Shown here: one piece after another, positions 18,824-27,714 of the stretch
Layout: each line of letters opens with the position of its first letter
Position numbering within the stretch: position 1 is the stretch's first letter
Source of the DNA: Psychrobacter immobilis
Lineage (GTDB): Bacteria; Pseudomonadota; Gammaproteobacteria; Pseudomonadales; Moraxellaceae
DNA: 64,000 nucleotides
NCBI RefSeq assembly: GCF_904846185.1
Contig: NZ_CAJGZQ010000012.1
Location: 41,087-105,086 of the forward strand
Reading direction: 5' to 3'
The notes under the pieces: model-generated
Seen by the model: the letters and a program-made list of their open reading frames with translations, nothing else
Databases searched by the model: none
Told to the model about the DNA's origin: nothing
Translations under genes and position numbers: made by a program

Positions 18824-19387
18824 ATGTTTACCAACAAACTCAACTCACAAGCCGTCATTACAAATAAACGAGTCTCTAAGTTGCCTCACGCACTTGCAAT
18901 CATGAGTACTTCATTGATGATAGGGTTGTCGATGGCATCTATGAGCGCTCAAGCTGCAGGTTTGGGCGAGTTATTTGCTAATAATGGTGCCGCAAAATCG
19001 AAGTTTTTGCCTGTCGATAAAGCGTTTCAAGTTATTAGCAGCACTAAGGCCACGCCTAAGGGTACGCGCTTATCTATTAATTTTGATATTACGCCAGGTC
19101 ATTATGTCTATAAAGATCAGCTTACTCTCAGTTTCCCTAAGGGCGTGAGTGCAACCCCCTTTACTTTTAGTCAGTCGCCAGTCTCCATTGACGACCCAAC
19201 CTTTGGTAAGGTTCCCGTTTTTACCCAAAAAAATATGGTAGCAACCACGACTCTGACTACTAACAATGGTAAAGGCGCAAAAAATGCACCGATTGTCATT
19301 GGCTGGCAAGGCTGTGCAAAAGCTGGGCTGTGCTATCCGCCAGAGAAAATCAAAACCACGGTTGATATCGCCGTGACACGCAAATAG
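18824..19387 (+). CDS. Stand-alone DsbD alpha-domain protein
   Basis: This is a 187-aa periplasmic protein: a signal peptide (AQA-A near residue 45) followed only by the N-terminal DsbD alpha domain. The redox pair sits in GCAKAGLCYPPE, with cysteines at residues 164 and 170, the same spacing as C103/C109 of E. coli DsbD. It lacks the membrane and thioredoxin domains. It is closely similar to the first ~190 residues of the complete dsbD that starts 68 nt downstream, so it is most likely a tandem partial duplication. GAGG precedes ATG 18824. It may act as an extra electron carrier, but that is inference. Confidence 0.87.
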   Translation: MFTNKLNSQAVITNKRVSKLPHALAIMSTSLMIGLSMASMSAQAAGLGELFANNGAAKSKFLPVDKAFQVISSTKATPKGTRLSINFDITPGHYVYKDQLTLSFPKGVSATPFTFSQSPVSIDDPTFGKVPVFTQKNMVATTTLTTNNGKGAKNAPIVIGWQGCAKAGLCYPPEKIKTTVDIAVTRK

Positions 19388-19454
19388 ACCACAAGCCGAT
19401 CGACTCAAATATTGGTAATAAATAGCATATTAGGTAATAAATAGGTAGCTCTTC

Positions 19455-21587
19455 ATGTCCATCAAGACAATAGAAAAAAAACCAGCGCTAATGGTACATC
19501 GCTCGTCCAAAAGATCTTATCTACTAGCATTTGCGGTCTCTAGTAGCTCGTTGTTTACAGGACTGGCTGCGATGCCCATGATGACTCATGCGGCAGGGCT
19601 GGGTGATTTATTTAGCAGTGATAAAAATGCGGCACAGACGAAGTTTTTACCAGTGGACAAAGCTTTCCAAGTCAGTGATAGCAGTAAAACTACCAATAAT
19701 GGCACGCGCTTAGCCATTAATTTTGACATTACGCCTGAGCATTATGTTTATAAAGACCAAATCAAACTGACGTTGCCAGCTGGTGTGACCGCCGCGCCTT
19801 TTACCTTTAGTCAAAAGCCAGTGTCAATCGATGATCCAACATTCGGAAAAGTACTGGTGTTTGACCAAGCGAATATGGTGGCTACGACGACCTTGAGCAG
19901 CAGTAATGGCAAAAGCGTCAACGATGCCGCCGTGGTGATTGGCTGGCAAGGCTGTGCCAAAGCAGGGCTATGCTATCCACCTGAAAAAATTAAAACGACG
20001 ATTGATATCGCTGCTACAACGCCACAAATTGCAGGAAATAGCGCTAGTACTTCTACTCAAGAAGCTGCTAACAACAGTCTGACAGATAATGACAATACCG
20101 CCGAGTCAAGTGCAACGGTTGCCGATAGTCTTGTAGCAGAGCAAGCGCTGACTGATGATGGGGTGATTGATTATGCCTTGTTGGATGATGAGGCTTTAGA
20201 GGGAGAGCTTGGCGCTACCAATACGATTTCTGGCGCAGATGAACAAGGCGTCGATGGCACTGCGACAAGTGAGGTTTCTGCGACAACCAACAATACTGTT
20301 GCTGGAAATAATGCCACTGATAGCGATCCTTTTGGTTTGGCTTCTCATCCTTGGTTGGCATTGGTATTATTGTTTTTAGCAGGGCTGGGTTTGGCATTGA
20401 CACCATGCGTACTACCAATGTTGCCAATCGTTGCCAATATCGTTGCCCGTGAGGAAAACCCAACGGTGAAACGCGGTGTTATTCTCACCACCAGTTACGC
20501 TATTGGCGTGGCAACGGCTTATGGTATTCTGGGCGCAGTTATTGCCGTGTTTGGTGAATCATTAGGCATTATCGGCTGGCTACAAAACCCCATTATCCTG
20601 ATTGGTTTTGCGATTGTATTTGTCCTACTTGCACTATATATGCTGGGTGTGTTTAGTATTCGCTTACCGAGATTTATTAGTAATAAAATGCAAGGCTTGA
20701 GTCAAGCAGGGGATAGCAAGCTGGGTAGTACGGGCGGTAGTTTAATCGCGGGTTTCTTATCTGCGCTCGTCGTATCGCCTTGTGTTTCTGCGCCATTGTT
20801 TGGGGCGCTGCTTGCCGTATCGACGATTGGTAGTCCACTACTGGGTTTTGCAGCTTTATTTATGCTGGGTTTTGGTTTATCCGCACCGCTTATCTTAATT
20901 GGTGCCACCCAAGGTAAAATTATGCCGAAGGCTGGCGCGTGGATGAACTGGGTCAAGCAAGGTTTTGCCTTATTGCTCTTTGCCGTTGCTTTATTATTAA
21001 TTGAGCGCGTCTTTATCTCACCCGTGATGCTAATGGTATGGGCGTTATGGTTTATGGTTGTAGCGATGTGGGCGTGGAGTTGGTTGGGTAAAGGTCGTAT
21101 GCTGACCCAAGCATTAGGGTTAATCGCCGGTATTTGGGCAACATGTTTAGTCATCGGCGCGGCGTTGGGTAACGATGATAGTTTGCATCCGCTGGCATCT
21201 TTGAGTGCTGCTCCGACGATGCAGACGACTGGTCAGCCAGCCCTGAGTAATACAACAGATAAAACCGTCACAACGCTGACTGAGTTAGATGCCATTATCG
21301 CCGCCAACCCTAAAGTGCTTGTCGATGTCACTGCTGAATGGTGTATCGAGTGCCGTATTATGGATAAAAACTTATTTCATAATCGTCCAGCGCAGATGCA
21401 GGATTGGCAGTTGGTGAGACTGGATATAACAGAAACTACGGACGATTCTAAAGCAATCTTAGCGCGCTATAAATTGTTTGGCCCGCCAGCATTGCTGTAT
21501 TATCAAGACGGTCAGTTGACCAATCAACAAGTAGGCGAGATTGATCGTCCAGAATTTGAGCAAACGTTGACGATGCTTAATAATTGA
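19455..21587 (+). CDS. dsbD: Thiol:disulfide interchange protein DsbD
   Basis: DsbD carries electrons from cytosolic thioredoxin across the inner membrane to periplasmic DsbC and other clients. A signal peptide precedes the alpha domain (about 45-190; Cys167 and Cys173). A Ser/Thr/Asn/Asp-rich linker of ~100 residues follows. Then comes the eight-helix membrane domain with Cys318 (LTPCVLP) and Cys443 (SPCVSAP), and last the thioredoxin-like gamma domain with WCIECR (Cys630, Cys633). At 710 aa it is longer than E. coli DsbD (~565), mainly through the linker. The partner DsbC-like lipoprotein is at 47.2 kb. AGGTAG precedes the ATG. Confidence 0.95.
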   Translation: MSIKTIEKKPALMVHRSSKRSYLLAFAVSSSSLFTGLAAMPMMTHAAGLGDLFSSDKNAAQTKFLPVDKAFQVSDSSKTTNNGTRLAINFDITPEHYVYKDQIKLTLPAGVTAAPFTFSQKPVSIDDPTFGKVLVFDQANMVATTTLSSSNGKSVNDAAVVIGWQGCAKAGLCYPPEKIKTTIDIAATTPQIAGNSASTSTQEAANNSLTDNDNTAESSATVADSLVAEQALTDDGVIDYALLDDEALEGELGATNTISGADEQGVDGTATSEVSATTNNTVAGNNATDSDPFGLASHPWLALVLLFLAGLGLALTPCVLPMLPIVANIVAREENPTVKRGVILTTSYAIGVATAYGILGAVIAVFGESLGIIGWLQNPIILIGFAIVFVLLALYMLGVFSIRLPRFISNKMQGLSQAGDSKLGSTGGSLIAGFLSALVVSPCVSAPLFGALLAVSTIGSPLLGFAALFMLGFGLSAPLILIGATQGKIMPKAGAWMNWVKQGFALLLFAVALLLIERVFISPVMLMVWALWFMVVAMWAWSWLGKGRMLTQALGLIAGIWATCLVIGAALGNDDSLHPLASLSAAPTMQTTGQPALSNTTDKTVTTLTELDAIIAANPKVLVDVTAEWCIECRIMDKNLFHNRPAQMQDWQLVRLDITETTDDSKAILARYKLFGPPALLYYQDGQLTNQQVGEIDRPEFEQTLTMLNN

Positions 21588-21646
21588 TATCTTAATAACT
21601 GATACTTAATAAAACGAATAAGTCTTTTCTAAAGGCTTAACAATAC

Positions 21647-21693
21647 AAAAGAGCCAATGTACTATTCATACAGTACGTTGGCTCTTTTATTTT
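21647..21693 (+). terminator. Intrinsic terminator of dsbD
   Basis: A 17-bp stem with one wobble pairs 21647-21663 with 21672-21688 around an 8-nt loop, ending in a T-rich tail. Confidence 0.92.
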
Positions 21694-21961
21694 TATCAAT
21701 GGTTACCTGACATCCTGACGCTAAGCATTTGGTTTAGCGTTGATTATTGATATTTACATTGGTATAGGGCAGCGATAACGCTAGTATAGTACACACATTT
21801 TCATTACAATAAAGCAACAATGCTGAAGGCGCATTACTCGTTGTAACTGCTCACTTCTATATCTGAATGTCATTGGGTTTATTTTAGCGATGACGCTGAT
21901 GGTCATACTCATTATCTTATATACTCTGCTGGCGATAATGTCAGTTAGATAAAGGACACTT

Positions 21962-23389
21962 ATGTTTTCCCATATCACCGCACAGCGCCGCCCTATGCCT
22001 CTTATTACCGCGCGCAAAAACACTTTATTTCAGACAAGAAAGCATTATTTGAATATTGCTGTTGGTCTAGCGCTAACCTGCTTTACCGTGCAAGTCCAAG
22101 CTGCCGATAAAACTCAGAGCGATAATGAGTTACCAGTACCGAAGGCAGCGTTTGAGTTTGAAGATTATCAGGTGTCACAGGATGCCAATACAGCTTCGCA
22201 AGATCGCCAAGTAGTCAGTAAAGAATTTATTGCTCAGCAAGCAAAATTGTTTTTTGAATGTACTCAAGTACAGACCAGTGCCGCCCGTTTGGCTTGCTTT
22301 GACAAAGTGGCTGAAGAAGGTAAAACACCCAGCTACACCACAACTAAGCAGCCAGTAGATTTGGCAAAAACCTTTCAAAGTACGCTTTCAGGTAATCCGC
22401 AAGTTGTCTTTGTAGAAGAAAAATCTACCATTGCTGGTGCTAATAATGGCACTACTGACTCAGTTGCGCGCGCGCCTGCTACTAATGAAGGTTTAGACAC
22501 CGTTGGGCTAACGCAAAGAGAAGCACAAGTTTTAGAAAATGTTGGGGTCACTCAAAAAGATATCGAAAAATATACACCGCTTAGTTTATCCTATGATCTC
22601 GATAAAAACAGTGAGCGTGGGACTTGGACGGTAAGGCCATACCGACCAACCTATTTATTGCCAGTATTTTATACCTTTGACCCTAACCTAGATCCAAGCA
22701 CGCCGTCACAGGAAACGGAGTCCTTTACTTCTAATGACATACGCAATACTGAACTAAAATTTCAGTTGTCTTTGAAGACCAAAGTTGCCGAAGACTTATT
22801 CGATACCAGTGCTGATTTGTGGTTTGGTTATACCCAAGAGTCACATTGGCAAGTTTATAACGAAGACAACTCGCGACCATTCCGTGCCACCGACTATCAG
22901 CCTGAAATATTTTTGACTCAGCCAGTGACCGCAGATTTACCTTTTGGTGGTCGTCTTCGTATGCTTGGTGCTGGTGCCATTCATCATTCTAATGGACAAG
23001 ACGATCCGTTATCACGCTCATGGAACCGTGCTTATCTCATGGCAGGAGCGGAGTGGGGTAAGCTATCAATCGTACCGCGCCTGTGGGCTCGAGTGAATAG
23101 TGAAAGCAGCAGCAGTGAAGACAATCCAGATATCGAAGACTACATGGGTTACGGTGATATCAAATTCTTATATGATTTGCCTGATCAACAGAGCCTGAGC
23201 GGTACATTGCGCTACAATCCAAGCACCAATAAAGGGGCGGCGCAAGTCGATTATATTTATCCATTATCAGAAAACGTTAATGGCTTTGTTCAGGTTTTCC
23301 AAGGCTATGGCGAATCCATCATCGATTATAACCACGAAAATACCTCTATTGGCTTTGGTATCGTACTGAATGATTGGAAAGGTTTCTAA
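21962..23389 (+). CDS. pldA: Outer membrane phospholipase A1 (OMPLA)
   Basis: OMPLA is a calcium-dependent outer-membrane beta-barrel that hydrolyses misplaced phospholipids. The catalytic triad is recognisable: His341 and Ser343 in HHSNG, and Asn355 in SRSWNR, matching E. coli H142/S144/N156. A signal peptide ends at VQA-A near residue 48. A ~150-residue N-terminal segment, not found in E. coli PldA, precedes the barrel and includes a FECTQVQTSAARLACFD motif seen in other Moraxellaceae OMPLA-type proteins. The last residue is Phe, as usual for barrels. AAAGGA precedes the ATG. The comF gene follows after 27 nt. Confidence 0.93.
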   Translation: MFSHITAQRRPMPLITARKNTLFQTRKHYLNIAVGLALTCFTVQVQAADKTQSDNELPVPKAAFEFEDYQVSQDANTASQDRQVVSKEFIAQQAKLFFECTQVQTSAARLACFDKVAEEGKTPSYTTTKQPVDLAKTFQSTLSGNPQVVFVEEKSTIAGANNGTTDSVARAPATNEGLDTVGLTQREAQVLENVGVTQKDIEKYTPLSLSYDLDKNSERGTWTVRPYRPTYLLPVFYTFDPNLDPSTPSQETESFTSNDIRNTELKFQLSLKTKVAEDLFDTSADLWFGYTQESHWQVYNEDNSRPFRATDYQPEIFLTQPVTADLPFGGRLRMLGAGAIHHSNGQDDPLSRSWNRAYLMAGAEWGKLSIVPRLWARVNSESSSSEDNPDIEDYMGYGDIKFLYDLPDQQSLSGTLRYNPSTNKGAAQVDYIYPLSENVNGFVQVFQGYGESIIDYNHENTSIGFGIVLNDWKGF

Positions 23390-23416
23390 TATCAGCGCAC
23401 ATTTTGACAATCGTCC

Positions 23417-24268
23417 ATGCGACTTTTAGCGCCTTATCAAACCGGACTATGGCTGGCAGAGTATCTCGATATACGCTGTCAGTTGTGCCGTATTTATCGC
23501 AGCACGCCACAATCTCAGCTATCTCAAAATTACCTCTTATCAAATATTCGTAGCTTGCCAACGGCTGATCCTATACCGCACTCGCTAAAACCCCTGCCAA
23601 ACGATCCTTCATTTTTTGCTAATTTGCGCCAGCAATTTAACCACCGTTTTAACAGCGGACTACTTTGCTCACATTGTCATGACAGTATCGCGTGGTTGCC
23701 GAAACCCTTCAATGTTGATATTGCTGCTGGTACGGTTTTATCTATCCAAACGGCGACTTATTATGAGTATCCGCTGCGTCAAGCGATCAGAGCTTTTAAG
23801 CACCATGAAGACATGACCAAATTGCCGTTATTGTTACATGCTATACGTCAGCTACCACGTCCTCATGGTTGTCATCATGATAATAGCGTGATTATCGCCA
23901 TGCCAACAACCGAGCAACGACTGGTCAAGCGTGGCTTCGATCCTGTCAGTATTTTATCCGCGCAATTGTCTAAGCATTGGCAGATACCTTTATGGCATGG
24001 TGTAAAGCGTATTGACGACACTGTCAGTCAGCAAAGGCTTACACGTGCTGAGCGCCTGAGTAATCTAGACAATGCTTTTGTTTTAATCGAAAAACCTCCT
24101 GTGAAACACTTATTATTGTTTGATGATGTTGCGACCACGGGTGCCAGTTTACAAGCATTAGGACGTACACTGCTTACCTCGGCTGAGACAGTCACCATGT
24201 CAGATATTCAAGCCAATCATAAATACCATCTTTCTGCCTATGCTTTAGCGCATGGAAATCAGTCTTAA
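23417..24268 (+). CDS. comF: ComF family phosphoribosyltransferase-like protein
   Basis: ComF proteins are needed for DNA uptake in competent bacteria. The N-terminal zinc-finger cysteines are CQLC (22-25) and CSHC (84-87), separated by an unusually long loop. The C-terminal PRTase fold carries the PRPP-binding motif LLLFDDVATTGAS and the KRGFDPV segment. The protein is 283 aa. It lies 27 nt after pldA and upstream of the pilus cluster, which would fit competence, although the pilus operon has its own upstream region. Confidence 0.9.
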   Translation: MRLLAPYQTGLWLAEYLDIRCQLCRIYRSTPQSQLSQNYLLSNIRSLPTADPIPHSLKPLPNDPSFFANLRQQFNHRFNSGLLCSHCHDSIAWLPKPFNVDIAAGTVLSIQTATYYEYPLRQAIRAFKHHEDMTKLPLLLHAIRQLPRPHGCHHDNSVIIAMPTTEQRLVKRGFDPVSILSAQLSKHWQIPLWHGVKRIDDTVSQQRLTRAERLSNLDNAFVLIEKPPVKHLLLFDDVATTGASLQALGRTLLTSAETVTMSDIQANHKYHLSAYALAHGNQS

Positions 24269-24635
24269 AATCTGTTCCTCTCTATTGATAACTACTAATA
24301 TGTTGCTAATATGTTGCCTTAACGCTATATTATTAAAATAATATATGTTTATTTGTTATTAACTCCCAAAATATTGTGCTTATTACTCAATAGCATTGCT
24401 TATAAAATGATATTTTCTAAATAGCTTGCATAACTGCTATGGCTATTGTTATTTCTATGCAAAAATTTTGTCAAATATTATGGAACAAAAATTGCTGTAT
24501 TTTGATTGAATAACAATAAAAAGACGGGCGAAAATGATATGAAAATACGAATTCATTGTTGATATTTTTGGTCCAGTATTGGTATTGGACAAACAATAGT
24601 TATTATAAAATTGCCGTTATAAATAGGGATTTGAT
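24269..24635. other. AT-rich intergenic region upstream of the minor pilin operon
   Basis: No gene is seen. It probably holds the promoter of the fimT-pilE operon. A GTCCA/TGGAC inverted repeat occurs at 24571-24590. TTGGAC (24585) and TATAAA (24604) are poorly spaced, and no sigma-54 motif was found. Confidence 0.45.
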
Positions 24636-25127
24636 GTGAACGCATCTACAAACAATCTACCACTTACGCTACGAACAACCAACTCAGGATTCACCCTGAT
24701 TGAACTGATGGTAACGATTGCTGTGCTTGCCATTATTGTCGGTATTGCAGCGCCCAGCATTAGCAATCAGTTGGCAAATCAAAGAGTGAAGTCGACGACT
24801 GCGACGCTGGTTAATGCACTAAAAGAAGCTAAGGCTGAGAGTTTGATTCGTCGGCAAGAGATTGAATTTTCGTATGATAATAATGGTACTGATGAAGCAG
24901 GGACTATAACGTTTGAGAGCGATAATACCGTCATTGCCACATACCAATACAGTGCCAAGAGTAAGATTACTTCTAGCGATGATGAGATAAAATTTAAGCC
25001 GAGTAAGACTGTAGATGCAATGGTATTTACTATCTGTGATAGCAATACTGATGTAACTCCGCGCCAAGTTACTATTACTAGTGTGGCTAATATCACTATC
25101 AAAACCAACGCAGGAGCAACGTGCTAA
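24636..25127 (+). CDS. fimT: Minor type IV pilin FimT/FimU (GspH family)
   Basis: Minor pilins prime pilus assembly and are incorporated at the tip. The prepilin site [19 protein letters not shown] with Glu5 follows an 18-residue leader, and the GspH/FimT-type C-domain contains VFTICDSN and ends in a cysteine. The start is GTG 24636, supported by TAGGGAT upstream. The 163-aa protein opens an operon of six or seven genes in the order known from Pseudomonas and Acinetobacter (fimU/fimT, pilV, pilW, pilX, pilY1, pilE). Its stop overlaps the pilV start (TAATG). Confidence 0.87.
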   Translation: MNASTNNLPLTLRTTNSGFTLIELMVTIAVLAIIVGIAAPSISNQLANQRVKSTTATLVNALKEAKAESLIRRQEIEFSYDNNGTDEAGTITFESDNTVIATYQYSAKSKITSSDDEIKFKPSKTVDAMVFTICDSNTDVTPRQVTITSVANITIKTNAGATC

Positions 25128-25846
25128 TGAATAAGCTAAGTTATCAGCGAGGCGTTGGACTGATTGAAGTATTGGTCGCAGTGTTACTATTATCTATAGC
25201 TGTATTGGGCTTTAGTGCTTTGCAAGTACGTGCCATCAGTGCCACAGATGAAAGCTTAGTACGCACCAAGTCCTTAACCATAATACGTAACTTGGCTGAG
25301 GTAATGCGGGCTTATCCAGAAGCCTATGTAAAAAATGGCACTGCACCACCCTTTGAGAGTATTCTTTCGACAGAATTTTCTGACTTGACGGCCGCTGAGC
25401 GTGCGGCAGTGGTGTCAACCATACAGGCTGTGGTAAGTAGCTCTGCTACTGATAGCGTGGTTATTTATTACGTAAAGACCAATAGTGATGATACTAAAAC
25501 TACAATTAGTAAAACCGTTAGTGTTGATGCGACTGGTGAAAACTGCCTATCAACCACTACCAAGACCGTAGGCGGTAAGATCGTCCCCAAGCAGACTTGT
25601 ACGATTAATGAGCTTGCGGCTCGTGATGCGCTGATGATAAAAAAACAAGCGGCTGATCAAGGAATAACGATTAATATTGAAACTTGCCCTGGTAGTGCTG
25701 CCAATGCTATCCAGCAACAGATGTGCGTGATTACCGCATGGGACGGTACCAAAGCGATATTAGATGATACCGATGCCGCCGCTTGTGCTGGCGCTAATGG
25801 TACCTACAAAGCAGGCAGCCAGTGCCTAATTTCGGAGGCCTACTAA
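25127..25846 (+). CDS. pilV: Minor type IV pilin PilV
   Basis: The N-terminus (GVGLIEVLVAVLLLSIAVLG) is the class III-like prepilin helix of PilV, with Glu5, followed by a conserved ALQVRA segment. The large C-domain is rich in Thr/Asp/Ala and contains several cysteines. ATG 25127 overlaps the fimT stop and is preceded by AGGAG, implying translational coupling. The length is 239 aa. It acts with PilW and PilX in the tip complex that carries PilY1. Confidence 0.88.
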   Translation: MNKLSYQRGVGLIEVLVAVLLLSIAVLGFSALQVRAISATDESLVRTKSLTIIRNLAEVMRAYPEAYVKNGTAPPFESILSTEFSDLTAAERAAVVSTIQAVVSSSATDSVVIYYVKTNSDDTKTTISKTVSVDATGENCLSTTTKTVGGKIVPKQTCTINELAARDALMIKKQAADQGITINIETCPGSAANAIQQQMCVITAWDGTKAILDDTDAAACAGANGTYKAGSQCLISEAY

Positions 25847-26799
25847 TGAATACTCGGCATATAAACAGTAAACGTACTCATTCGTCAGGGTTTACGCTGA
25901 TTGAGCTGATGATATCTTTGGTATTAGGGCTACTCATATCGGCCGCTGTCTTACAGGTTTATATTATCAATGTCCGTACCAGTACCGTACAGCAGAGTGC
26001 CTCAGAGGTTCAGGATAGTGCTATATTTTCGCTACAAGCTATTGAAGAACATATCCGTCTGGCAAACTTAGGCAACCCTATTAGCAACATCAAGGACACC
26101 ACCAATCATGGCGGTGTCGTGCTGACTGCGGTGAACTTAGGTACGAGTAATGCCACCGATGCCAAGTACCTCACAGTGAGTGCGGATAGTACGGGCTGGA
26201 CAGGATTGTCCAATATTACAGGTGTCGAAAGTGATCAATTGACCATTCAATATAAAAATGTCACCTCATCATCTTTATTTGATTGTGAAGGCACAGAAGT
26301 TGTTTTAGGTAGTAGTGACTGGGTGGTCGAGCGCTATTTTGTTCGCAAAGCTACAGGTGGTGCGGATACGGATCTCGTATTGGCATGTGCTGCTGGCCGT
26401 GTTGATGAAGATGGACAGATAGTTACAGCATTTACAGGTAACGGTGAAGTTATTATACCAGCCGTCGATCAGTTCAAAGTACTATTAGGCACACTTGCGG
26501 ATGTTTCAACCTTGAGCTATTTACCCGCTAGCACCTATTTAGAGCTCACAGACAAGCCTTCGATCACAACGGTTAAGTTTGGTGTGATTGTCCGCAGTGA
26601 TACACCATTGATAGAAAACCCTGAGAGTAGCTTACCTGTCGCAGATAAAGGTAAGTTTACAATATTGGGTGTCGAACAAAAACTAAAAGCTGATAGTGTG
26701 AGTAAAGTACGCTATCGTCGCAGTTATGAATCTACCATCGTACTGCGTAGCGCTCGTGTCATGTCCGTGACTGGTCTGAAATCTAATGTCAAGTCCTAA
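25846..26799 (+). CDS. pilW: Minor type IV pilin PilW
   Basis: The prepilin motif [21 protein letters not shown] is typical of PilW, followed by the QQSASEVQDSAIFSLQAIEEHIRLAN helix that marks the family. The length is 317 aa. ATG 25846 overlaps the pilV stop as TAATG and has GGAGG upstream; a longer open frame from 25822 is unlikely. PilW links PilV and PilX in the initiating tip complex. Confidence 0.9.
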   Translation: MNTRHINSKRTHSSGFTLIELMISLVLGLLISAAVLQVYIINVRTSTVQQSASEVQDSAIFSLQAIEEHIRLANLGNPISNIKDTTNHGGVVLTAVNLGTSNATDAKYLTVSADSTGWTGLSNITGVESDQLTIQYKNVTSSSLFDCEGTEVVLGSSDWVVERYFVRKATGGADTDLVLACAAGRVDEDGQIVTAFTGNGEVIIPAVDQFKVLLGTLADVSTLSYLPASTYLELTDKPSITTVKFGVIVRSDTPLIENPESSLPVADKGKFTILGVEQKLKADSVSKVRYRRSYESTIVLRSARVMSVTGLKSNVKS

Positions 26800-26812
26800 T
26801 AGGAGAGGCGAT

Positions 26813-27628
26813 ATGTCAAATAATCAGCGCTATCAGCAAGCGCACTCAATAGCTCCGTCATCTCATCAGCAGGGTGCCGTACTTATTGTGGTATTGCTGT
26901 TCTTAGTCTTGATTATATTAGCAGGTGTCATCGCCGTAAAGCAGAGCACCACTGACCTCAAGCTATCAACCAGTGATCAAATCAATACCTTATTACTACA
27001 GTCAGCGGACAATGCTAACCAAAATATCGAGCAAAGCATGAATGGCAGTAGCGATGCCGATGCCTATGACGCGATGATCGCGCGTGGCGGGCCATTTGGT
27101 CATTTTATCTTGACCGATTATAGTGTTGAGAACGAATATGCATTTTGCTTTCGTCCACGCGATCAGTTGTTTAATATCAACAAAACCACCATTCTAACGC
27201 CAGATGGCACGATAACCAATAGTGGCTACTGTGACACTACCAAACCAGATGACTATGTAAGTAGTCGCAATACCAGTATGACCCAGGTCAATGTATCGCT
27301 CACACCGCCTAGTGCCGAAAACGAAGCTTTTGGAAGCTATACTATCGGTCAAGGTAGTGACTCGCTCGCGTCTAAAGCCTTTATGTTTGACATCAATAGT
27401 ACAGCTGTATTACCTAGCTATGCAGATGTGGGTGATTGCTTTGAGAAGACCAGTAAGCTACATACCGAGACTGATGCTAAAAAAACCATTGGCGGTTGCA
27501 TGGCAGAAAAGGGCGTACCGAGTACTGTCATCTATGAAATGGCCGAAGTCGAAAACCAATCACTACGCACCGCCTGTGTCGATTTTGGTAAAGGCTCAGG
27601 ACTACTGTGTACATTACCTGCTAGCTAA
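26813..27628 (+). CDS. pilX: Minor type IV pilin PilX
   Basis: The N-terminus (QQGAVLIVVLLFLVLIILAG) is a PilX-type hydrophobic helix. It lacks the canonical Glu at +5, as in GspK-like tip pilins, and continues into the KQSTTDLKLSTS helix. The 271-aa protein contains several cysteines in the C-domain. The start at 26813 follows a strong AGGAGAGG. The gene lies 13 nt after pilW and 86 nt before pilY1. Confidence 0.85.
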   Translation: MSNNQRYQQAHSIAPSSHQQGAVLIVVLLFLVLIILAGVIAVKQSTTDLKLSTSDQINTLLLQSADNANQNIEQSMNGSSDADAYDAMIARGGPFGHFILTDYSVENEYAFCFRPRDQLFNINKTTILTPDGTITNSGYCDTTKPDDYVSSRNTSMTQVNVSLTPPSAENEAFGSYTIGQGSDSLASKAFMFDINSTAVLPSYADVGDCFEKTSKLHTETDAKKTIGGCMAEKGVPSTVIYEMAEVENQSLRTACVDFGKGSGLLCTLPAS

Positions 27629-27714
27629 TCAGTACCCTGATTTTAATTTTGCAATACTATATTTGCACCACACACATATAGCATCATTACTACCATTTAT
27701 AGAAGGAATAGGTC

